Below are positions 54,590-61,420 of a stretch of 64,000 bases of DNA, one piece after another. Every line of letters starts with the position of its first letter. The first letter of the stretch is position 1. Both the position numbers and the translations under genes were made by a program. The DNA is from Aquabacterium sp. (GTDB taxonomy: Bacteria > Pseudomonadota > Gammaproteobacteria > Burkholderiales > Burkholderiaceae_C). The DNA is taken from positions 1 to 64,000 of the forward strand of contig NZ_JACRAH010000049.1 in assembly GCF_016234775.1 (NCBI RefSeq), read 5' to 3'. Under the pieces are notes generated by a model. It did no database searches, was not told the origin of the DNA, and saw nothing but the letters and a program-made list of their open reading frames with translations.

Positions 54590-56779
54590 ATGGCAGAAAC
54601 AAGCACTGACAACAGCTCGGCAGCAGGCATTGACCTCAGCCAGTTCTATCAAGTCTTCTTCGAAGAGGCTGGTGAGAACCTTGAGAACATGGAGCAGCTC
54701 CTGTTGGAGCTTGACATCACGGCTGCAGATGACGAGGAGATGAACGCCATCTTCCGCTGCGCCCACTCCATCAAGGGCGGTGCTGCGACTTTCGGTTTCA
54801 GCGATGTGGCCGAACTGACTCACCAGATGGAGACGCTGCTGGACAAGCTGCGCCGTCACGAACTGGTGCCCACGCCGCCGATGGTGGATGTGCTGCTCCA
54901 ATCGGGTGACGCGCTCAAGGCCATGCTGGGTCGCCATCAGGGCTCCGGTGGTGATGAGGTCGATACCACTGAACTGCTATTTAATATTCGCGCCATGGTG
55001 GCCGGTGAGGCACCACCCGCTGCTGCTGCCGAGGCTGCTGACGCTCCCGTCGTGAAGGCCGAAGCGCCTGCTGCGTCAGTGGCCGCACAAGCCGCTGCTG
55101 GCGGTGCCGCACCGACCACGGGCAAGCGTGTCGTCGAGTTGCGCGTCGGCCCTCTGACCGACATGTCTCAGGCCGACAATCTGGTTGACCTGTTCAAGGA
55201 AATCACGGACCTGGGTACCATCGAGCCGCTGCCTGATGATCCCTCGCTGGCCAACACCCGCCGCTACAAGGTGGACACCGCATCGGCCGAATCTGACCTG
55301 ATGGACTTGTTCACTTTCCATGTGGCACGTGAACAAGTGGCCTTCGTGGCTTACGGAGATGCTGCCGCACCCGCTGCGGCCGCACCAGCCAAGGATCCCG
55401 GCTACGGCTTCTTCGAGCCTGTCGAGGCTGCCGCCAAGCCTGCAGAGCCTGTTGCCGCACCAGAAAAGGGTTATGGCTTTTTTGACGATGCACCTGGTGC
55501 ACCTGCTGGTGGCAAGCCCGCAGCAACCGCATCTGCTGAACCCCAGCAACCCAAACCGGTGGCAGCGGCTGCCAAGCCCGCCGCACCCAAGGCGGAGAAG
55601 CCCGCAGCGGCTCTGGAAGCCTCCACGATTCGCGTGTCGGTTGAAAAGGTCGACCAGCTCATCAACCTGGTGGGCGAACTGGTGATCACGCAGGCCATGC
55701 TGGCTCAGAACAGCCGTGGCCTGGACCCGGTCGTCTACCAGCAACTGGTGACCGGCCTGACCGATCTGGACCGCAATACCCGCGACCTGCAGGAAGCCGT
55801 GATGTCGATCCGGATGATTCCGATGTCGACGGTGTTCAGCCGCTTCCCTCGCATGCTGCGCGACCTGGCCAACAAGCTGGGCAAGAAGGTCGAACTGGTC
55901 ACCCAGGGTGAAGCCACCGAACTGGACAAGGGCCTGGTCGAGAAGATCACCGACCCGCTGACTCACCTGGTGCGCAACTCCTGCGACCACGGCGTCGAAA
56001 TGCCAGCAGATCGCCTGGCCAACGGCAAACCTGAAGTCGGCACCATCACCCTGGCGGCCTCGCATCAAGGTGGCTCCATCGTGATCGAAGTGCGTGACGA
56101 TGGGCGCGGTCTGTCTCGCGAAAAGCTGCTGCGCAAGGCCCGTGAAAAGGGCATTGATGCCCCTGACAGCCTGACTGATTCCGAAGTCTGGAACCTGATT
56201 TTCGCACCGGGCTTCTCGACAGCCGATGTGGTGACCGATGTGTCTGGCCGCGGTGTCGGCATGGACGTGGTCAAGAAGAACATCACCTCGCTGGGCGGCA
56301 CGGTGGAAATCGATTCCGCCGAAGGCTACGGCATGCGTGTGGCGGTTCGCCTGCCACTGACGCTGGCCATCATGGACGGCATGAGCGTGGGTGTGGGCGA
56401 AGAGGTCTACATCCTGCCGCTGTCGTCGGTGGTCGAGTCCTTCCAGGTCAGCCAGGAGATGGTCAAGACCATCGGTGGTTCCGGCCGTGTAGTGGAAGTG
56501 CGCGACGAGTACATGCCGGTGATCGAGCTGGAGAAGGTCTTCCAGGTGCCCCGTTTCGACTGGGAGCACAACAGCGGGATCATGGTGGTGGTCGAGGCAG
56601 AAAGCGGCCGTGTGGCCCTGCTGGTCGACGAACTGCTGGGGCAACAGCAGGTGGTGGTCAAGAACCTCGAGACCAACTACCGCAAAGTCAACGATGTATC
56701 GGGCGCCACCATCATGGGTGACGGCCGGGTGGCCTTGATTCTGGATGTGGGCAGCCTCGTGCGTCGCTCGCGTCACTGA
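54590..56779 (+). CDS. cheA: Chemotaxis histidine kinase CheA
   Basis: 729 residues. The phosphotransfer domain has the phosphorylated histidine in CAHSIKGGAATFGF (His59). A second alpha/beta domain (about 180-262, RVVELRVGPLTDMSQADNLVDLF) follows, then an Ala/Pro linker with two copies of a YGFF motif (about 268 and 300). The dimerisation helices (about 345-415), ATPase (N box in VRNSCDHGVE, G1 in VRDDGRGLS) and CheW-like domain (about 595-725) complete it. It phosphorylates CheY in response to receptors. GGAG-like sequence precedes the ATG, 42 bases after cheY. Confidence 0.96.
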   Translation: MAETSTDNSSAAGIDLSQFYQVFFEEAGENLENMEQLLLELDITAADDEEMNAIFRCAHSIKGGAATFGFSDVAELTHQMETLLDKLRRHELVPTPPMVDVLLQSGDALKAMLGRHQGSGGDEVDTTELLFNIRAMVAGEAPPAAAAEAADAPVVKAEAPAASVAAQAAAGGAAPTTGKRVVELRVGPLTDMSQADNLVDLFKEITDLGTIEPLPDDPSLANTRRYKVDTASAESDLMDLFTFHVAREQVAFVAYGDAAAPAAAAPAKDPGYGFFEPVEAAAKPAEPVAAPEKGYGFFDDAPGAPAGGKPAATASAEPQQPKPVAAAAKPAAPKAEKPAAALEASTIRVSVEKVDQLINLVGELVITQAMLAQNSRGLDPVVYQQLVTGLTDLDRNTRDLQEAVMSIRMIPMSTVFSRFPRMLRDLANKLGKKVELVTQGEATELDKGLVEKITDPLTHLVRNSCDHGVEMPADRLANGKPEVGTITLAASHQGGSIVIEVRDDGRGLSREKLLRKAREKGIDAPDSLTDSEVWNLIFAPGFSTADVVTDVSGRGVGMDVVKKNITSLGGTVEIDSAEGYGMRVAVRLPLTLAIMDGMSVGVGEEVYILPLSSVVESFQVSQEMVKTIGGSGRVVEVRDEYMPVIELEKVFQVPRFDWEHNSGIMVVVEAESGRVALLVDELLGQQQVVVKNLETNYRKVNDVSGATIMGDGRVALILDVGSLVRRSRH

Positions 56780-56799
56780 GTTACACAGGAGACCATGCA

Positions 56800-57276
56800 A
56801 TGGGCATGATGGAAAAACTGGACGTGCAGGCCGATCTGGCACGCGAGTACCTGACCTTCCGCCTGGGCGATGAAGAGTACGGCATCGACATTCTGAAGGT
56901 GCAGGAAATCCGTGGCTATGAAAACCCCACGCGCATCGCCAATGCACCGCACTTCCTCAAGGGAGTGGTCAACCTGCGCGGCACGATTGTCCCTATCGTC
57001 GACCTGCGTATGCGTTTTGGTTGCTCCTCGGCGGAGTACAACGCCTTCACCGTGTCGATCATCCTGCACATTGGTCAGCGCACCATCGGTGTGGTGGTGG
57101 ACTCGGTCAGCGATGTGATGGAAATTCCCGCCGAGGCCATGCGCCCGGCACCGGAAATGTCATCGGCGATTGAAGCCACCTACATTCGCGGGTTGGCCCA
57201 GGTGGGTGAGCGCATGGTCATTTTGCTGGACATCGAGAGCATGTTGATGAGCCAGGATATGGGTCTCGTTGATTAA
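56800..57276 (+). CDS. cheW: Chemotaxis coupling protein CheW
   Basis: 158 residues: one SH3-like CheW domain that links receptors to CheA. Typical segments are REYLTFRLGDEEYGIDILKVQEIRGY (about 13-38), TRIANAPHFLKGVVNLRGTIVPIVDLRMRFG (about 43-72) and GVVVDSVSDVMEIP. It lies 20 bases after cheA and upstream of the Cache and MCP genes, all in the same direction. Confidence 0.96.
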   Translation: MGMMEKLDVQADLAREYLTFRLGDEEYGIDILKVQEIRGYENPTRIANAPHFLKGVVNLRGTIVPIVDLRMRFGCSSAEYNAFTVSIILHIGQRTIGVVVDSVSDVMEIPAEAMRPAPEMSSAIEATYIRGLAQVGERMVILLDIESMLMSQDMGLVD

Positions 57277-57286
57277 GGAGCTGGAA

Positions 57287-57745
57287 ATGAACAAACTCAA
57301 GTGTGCTGTTGTCCTGTCCTTGTCCGTATTGACGGGCGTGGCCATGGCTGCTGATGGTGGCGCCACCAAGGATGATGCCGTGACGATGGTCAAGAAGGGC
57401 GTGGCAGCTGTCAAGGCTGGCGGTGCCGATAAAGCCTATGCGGAGTTCTCCGACAAGGGCAATGCAGCCTGGCACAACCAGGACCTGTATCTGGTGGTCT
57501 ATGGGCTGGACGGTACCGTCAAGGCGCATGGTGCCAATGCCAAGATGATCGGCAAGAACCTCATCGAACTCAAAGACATCGATGGCAAGGCCTTCGTCAA
57601 GGAGCGCGTTGACCTGGCAAAGTCTCACGGGACCTTCTGGCAGGACTACAAGTTCACGAATCCAGAGACCAAGAAGATCGAGCCCAAGAGCATGTATTGC
57701 GAGAAGCTCGATGAAACCGTGGTTTGCGGTGGCATCTACAAGTAA
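57287..57745 (+). CDS. Secreted single-Cache-domain protein
   Basis: 152 residues: a signal peptide (cleaved after AMA near residue 22) and one sCache_2-like domain, with the ligand-pocket-like segments [54 protein letters not shown]. No transmembrane or signalling domain is present, so this is a free periplasmic sensor domain. It lies between cheW and an MCP gene, suggesting it binds a ligand and presents it to the receptor, or acts as a ligand buffer. That is inference from context. AAGGAG before the ATG at 57287 fixes the start, 10 bases after cheW. Confidence 0.8.
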   Translation: MNKLKCAVVLSLSVLTGVAMAADGGATKDDAVTMVKKGVAAVKAGGADKAYAEFSDKGNAAWHNQDLYLVVYGLDGTVKAHGANAKMIGKNLIELKDIDGKAFVKERVDLAKSHGTFWQDYKFTNPETKKIEPKSMYCEKLDETVVCGGIYK

Positions 57746-57762
57746 AAACACTGGTTGAGTCC

Positions 57763-59286
57763 ATGAAACTGCGTACTCAACTGTTGACCGCACCGGCTCT
57801 GGCCTGTGCGGTCTTGTTTTTGGCGCTGCTGGGTTTTGTCGGCGTCATGACCTCGTTCCAGAAAACGAGTCATCAGGTGCACGAAGCTAGCACCCATGAG
57901 CAGGTGGCCATCACCGGCGCGCAGGAAAAGCTAGCCGATGTGCACGTGATGCTCTATCGAACGATGGCCATCATGGCCTCGCTGGATGACGACAAGGCCA
58001 AGCAGATTCGAGGCAGCATTCCTGAGCGTGTGTCGCAAGTACGCCAGGTGGTGATGCAGTTGTTGTCGGATGCTGACAGGCAGTCCGACGCCGCCAAGGC
58101 GTTCGAGAAGCTGTCTCTTGACTATGTGAAGTCGGCCGACATGGCGATGGACATGGCCGCCATGGACCCCAATACCGGCGTGGCCGCGCTGCAGTCCACG
58201 GACGAGCAGTACAAGAAGCTGATCGCCCAACTGGTGATGTTGGTGGCCAAGGTGCAACAGCAAGCCCAGGTGGAAGTGCAAGCCGTGGAGGCCCATTCGA
58301 CCCGTCAGATCATGCTGATTGCCGCGCTGTGCCTGCTGGGTGCGGGTGGCGCATTTGGCTATGCGTGGATGACGCAGGGTCGGATCATTCGTGATATCCA
58401 TCTAGCGGCGCACGCAGCAGAAGAGGTGGCCCGGGGGCACTTCGATCAGAAGATTCAAAGCCTGCGCAATGACGAAGTGGGTCAGTTGCTGGATGCACTG
58501 GGGCGCATGGTGCGGGAGTTGTCGTCGTCGATCATGACAGTGCAGTCAGCGGCGACCTCCATCGGCCAATCGTCGTCCGAGATCGCAGCGGGCAATCAGG
58601 ATTTGAGCAATCGGACCGAGAACACGGCGTCCAGCTTGCAGGAGACGGCTTCGTCCATGGAGCAACTGACGGGCACGGTGCGGCACACAGTGGAGTCGGC
58701 CCGCACGGCCAACAGCCTGGTGCACTCTGCCTCGGATGCCGCCAAGCGCGGCGGCGATGTCATGGGGCAAGTGGTGTCCAATATGGCTGACATCGATACC
58801 GCTTCGCGCAAGATCAACGAGATCATCAGTGTGATCGATGGCATCGCGTTCCAGACCAATATCCTGGCCTTGAATGCCGCCGTTGAAGCGGCCCGAGCGG
58901 GTGAGCAGGGGCGTGGCTTTGCCGTGGTCGCGGGTGAGGTCCGTTCGCTGGCCAAGCGCAGTGCAGACGCAGCTCGCGAGATCAAGTCTCTGATCAACTC
59001 CTCTACCGAGCGGGTTGAAGCGGGTACCAAGCTGGTTCAGGAGGCCGGTGCGTCCATGCAGGACATCGTGGCCGGCGTGGAGCGCGTGACGCAGATCATC
59101 AGCGAGATCACGCAGGCCGCCGAGCAGGAGTCGCACGGCATTGGCCAGATCAATGCGGCCGTGACGCACCTGGATCGGATGACGCAGCAAAACGCCGCAT
59201 TGGTCGAAGAGTCTGCGGCAGCGGCCGAGAGCCTGAAAGCGCAGGCTCAGACGCTGACCGAGGTTGTGGGCAAGTTCAGGCTGTAG
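57763..59286 (+). CDS. Methyl-accepting chemotaxis protein
   Basis: 507 residues. A transmembrane helix (about 7-30), a periplasmic helical (four-helix-bundle-like) domain (about 31-185), a second helix (about 186-208), a HAMP region (about 210-262) and the signalling domain (about 265-505). The hairpin tip [39 protein letters not shown] is intact. The C-terminus (VVGKFRL) lacks the CheR-binding pentapeptide. The last 11 bases overlap the convergent PF10118 gene. The sensed ligand is unknown; the Cache protein just upstream may deliver it. Confidence 0.93.
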   Translation: MKLRTQLLTAPALACAVLFLALLGFVGVMTSFQKTSHQVHEASTHEQVAITGAQEKLADVHVMLYRTMAIMASLDDDKAKQIRGSIPERVSQVRQVVMQLLSDADRQSDAAKAFEKLSLDYVKSADMAMDMAAMDPNTGVAALQSTDEQYKKLIAQLVMLVAKVQQQAQVEVQAVEAHSTRQIMLIAALCLLGAGGAFGYAWMTQGRIIRDIHLAAHAAEEVARGHFDQKIQSLRNDEVGQLLDALGRMVRELSSSIMTVQSAATSIGQSSSEIAAGNQDLSNRTENTASSLQETASSMEQLTGTVRHTVESARTANSLVHSASDAAKRGGDVMGQVVSNMADIDTASRKINEIISVIDGIAFQTNILALNAAVEAARAGEQGRGFAVVAGEVRSLAKRSADAAREIKSLINSSTERVEAGTKLVQEAGASMQDIVAGVERVTQIISEITQAAEQESHGIGQINAAVTHLDRMTQQNAALVEESAAAAESLKAQAQTLTEVVGKFRL

Positions 59287-60160
59287 CCTTGGGGTTGCGG
59301 TAGACGTCGACCAGATCGCCCTCGGGGCCGAACAGGCGGGCGCGCCAGGCGTCTTCCAGGGCCTGGGTCTGCTGCTGCCGTGGGTGGAATTTGCGCCGCC
59401 AGAACTTGGGCATGTGGCGAAGCACATTGCTGATGAGCGCACCACGCCCGAACAGTGCCCGGTAGCCGCGGCGGTTTTCTGCGCGGTTGAACAAGTGTCC
59501 CTCCTTGATCAGCAGGCGCAGCCAGGCGGCCACCACGGCGGGCATCACGAAAAGGCCTACCAGCCATCCGGCCTGTTTGCGCTCCTTCTGGGTGCCGCCA
59601 ATGAGCTCGAACACGTCATAGGCCACGGATTTGTGCTCCAGCTCTTCCAGCGCATGCCAGTACCAGAGCTTGAGCATCTCCGGATCGGACGATTCGGTCA
59701 GCGCCTTGTTGGTGAGCCACTCTTCGGCCAGGTGGGCGGTGAAGTGCTCCATCATCGTGGTGCAGGCCAGTTGCAGGCGCGGTGAGAAGCGTTCCAGCTG
59801 GCGCAGGCCGAAACGCACATAGCGTTCAGCCAGATCCACGTCCTGACCACGCTCGCGGAACAGTTCATTGAGCCGACCGTGCTCGCGGCTGTGCAGGGCC
59901 TCCTGGCCCATGAAGCCCGATACCTGGGCCTTCAGCACGGGATCCTGAATCTGATCGCGGAAGTGGCGCACCGATTCCATGAAGAAGCGCTCGCCCGGCG
60001 GGAAGGCGCCGGAAAACACCACGAACAGCAGGCTGGCCAGCGGGTTGTTGTCGTAGAAGAAGTAGCGGTCAGCGTTGCGTGAGAACTTGAAGTCGATGTG
60101 GCGGGGCGGGATGCCCACCTGGGCGCCGGTGAGGGAACGTGCTGCGGTGGCTTCTGACAT
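59276..60160 (-). CDS. PF10118 family metal-dependent hydrolase-like protein
   Basis: 294 residues of the PF10118 group, listed as predicted metal-dependent hydrolases. The sequence is helical and has ferritin-like ExxH motifs ([11 protein letters not shown] near residue 115 and [13 protein letters not shown] near 195) suited to a diiron site, plus one membrane-type helix near 215-235. The start is set at the ATG ending at 60160, with GGAG eight bases before it; the longer reading to 60205 has none. It diverges from a TetR gene, with an operator-like repeat between, so it is the likely target of that regulator. Confidence 0.85.
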   Translation of the reverse strand: MSEATAARSLTGAQVGIPPRHIDFKFSRNADRYFFYDNNPLASLLFVVFSGAFPPGERFFMESVRHFRDQIQDPVLKAQVSGFMGQEALHSREHGRLNELFRERGQDVDLAERYVRFGLRQLERFSPRLQLACTTMMEHFTAHLAEEWLTNKALTESSDPEMLKLWYWHALEELEHKSVAYDVFELIGGTQKERKQAGWLVGLFVMPAVVAAWLRLLIKEGHLFNRAENRRGYRALFGRGALISNVLRHMPKFWRRKFHPRQQQTQALEDAWRARLFGPEGDLVDVYRNPKATA

Positions 60161-60225
60161 GTTGGCGTCTCCGTACTGAAGGTGGCACGTTGGCTTGACG
60201 TGCACGATAATCAGCGCCAGTTTGT

Positions 60226-60254
60226 TCCGAATTTTTATTCGGATTCAATTCGGA
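60226..60254. promoter_or_regulatory. Operator-like repeat between PF10118 and TetR genes
   Basis: Three seven-base half-sites begin at 60226 (TCCGAAT), 60237 (ATTCGGA) and 60248 (ATTCGGA), exactly 11 bases apart, so on one face of the DNA. The first two form a perfect palindrome with a TTTT centre. The position between divergent genes, 32 bases before the TetR start, fits a TetR operator that also controls the hydrolase. Confidence 0.7.
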
Positions 60255-60285
60255 TCTCTGTTTTCCCGCCGAAGGCCCCTTGCCC

Positions 60286-60957
60286 ATGCAACGCATTCCC
60301 CGACAGCAGCGCGCCAAGTCCACCGTCGAAGCCATCCTGGACGCGGGCTACATCAGCCTGGGGCGCCACGGCCTGGCGGGCACGACCACCACGCACATCG
60401 CCGATATCGCGGGCGTCAGCGTGGGCTCGCTGTACGAGTATTTCAAGAACAAGGAAGCGATCTACGAGGCCATGCGGGACCGCTTCGTGCGCGATCTGAT
60501 CGGTGTCTTGCAGCCCTTGACGCCGCGCATCGTGCGCCTGCCGCTGACGCAGGCCATCCCGACCATCCTGTACGACGTGCAGGCACTCCTGCTGCGCGAT
60601 GAGCAACGTTACCTGCAGTACGCGCGAGAGGTGTTCAATGCCGATGTGCGTTTCGATCTGACCGATGTGTCGCGCTCGTTGGGCGACATCATCGTGCAGT
60701 TCCTGCTGCACAACCCGCAGTACGCGGGCATGCAGCGCTTTGCCGCGATGAGCTATATCTTCGTCAACGCGGGGATGTTCACCGTGATCCGTCACATGTC
60801 GGATCCGAACCCGCCCATCACTTACGATGAGCTCGTGGACGGGCTGGCGCACATGGTGAGTCACTATGTGCGCATGGAGCGCCAGCTTGCAAGGCGGCAG
60901 GGTGGCACATCCGGGGGAGCAGGGGCCTCGGGGAGCTCAGGGGAAGCGCAGGCCTGA
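60286..60957 (+). CDS. TetR/AcrR family transcriptional regulator
   Basis: 223 residues with an N-terminal TetR helix-turn-helix (about 12-58: TVEAILDAGYISLGRHGLAGTTTTHIADIAGVSVGSLYEYFKNKEAIYEAM). The ligand domain (about 70-205) is not recognisable to a subfamily, and the last 20 residues are Gly/Ser-rich. An ATG at 60286 is preferred to the TTG at 60280. The gene is divergent from the PF10118 gene, which it probably represses through the repeat at 60226-60254. Confidence 0.88.
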   Translation: MQRIPRQQRAKSTVEAILDAGYISLGRHGLAGTTTTHIADIAGVSVGSLYEYFKNKEAIYEAMRDRFVRDLIGVLQPLTPRIVRLPLTQAIPTILYDVQALLLRDEQRYLQYAREVFNADVRFDLTDVSRSLGDIIVQFLLHNPQYAGMQRFAAMSYIFVNAGMFTVIRHMSDPNPPITYDELVDGLAHMVSHYVRMERQLARRQGGTSGGAGASGSSGEAQA

Positions 60958-60971
60958 GCGCCCGCTTGAAT

Positions 60972-61418
60972 TCAGCGGGCTCGCAGGGCGCTGGCCACCA
61001 GCGCGTCGAGTTGCTCCAGTGGCATGGCCAGACGCCCGGCGGCGTCGACTACCTCACGCTGCATGGGGGCCCACACCGGTGCAGGCCAGCGCGCATCCCA
61101 GTCATAGCGGGCGATCACGTGCCAGTGCAGGTGCGGCACCACATTGCCCAGCGAAGCCAGGTTGATCTTGGAGGGCGACAGCGCCTCGCGCAGCACGGTT
61201 TCGACCTTGGCCACCGCTTGCATGATGTGGCTGCGGTCTTCCGGGACCAGGTCGGTCCATTCGGCGACGTGGTCGTTCCAGATGACGCGGTAGAAGGCGG
61301 GGTGATCCGCATCTTCAGCGCGGATCACGCGCAACTTGTCCGTGCGCACGATGAGGATGCCCCCATCCTGCACGCACAGTTCGCATCCCACGACGCGCGA
61401 TGTATCGAGTTGTCCCAT
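60972..61418 (-). CDS. HIT domain protein
   Basis: A 148-residue histidine-triad protein: the catalytic HxHxH is HLHWH at 96-100, with WNDHVAEWTDL earlier. An N-terminal CELC pair (about 12-15) is of the kind seen in HIT members with a zinc site. HIT proteins hydrolyse nucleotide phosphoramidates or dinucleoside polyphosphates; the substrate here is unknown. It begins two bases after the end of the downstream large oxidoreductase gene's stop in the same direction, so it is the promoter-distal gene of that operon. Confidence 0.9.
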   Translation of the reverse strand: MGQLDTSRVVGCELCVQDGGILIVRTDKLRVIRAEDADHPAFYRVIWNDHVAEWTDLVPEDRSHIMQAVAKVETVLREALSPSKINLASLGNVVPHLHWHVIARYDWDARWPAPVWAPMQREVVDAAGRLAMPLEQLDALVASALRAR

Positions 61419-61420
61419 GG

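Noticed and set aside
55076..56947. A 623-codon open frame antisense to cheA
   Set aside because: It mirrors the codon bias of cheA, is His/Gln/Val-rich without any domain, and has no ribosome-binding site. It is a shadow frame of a GC-rich gene.
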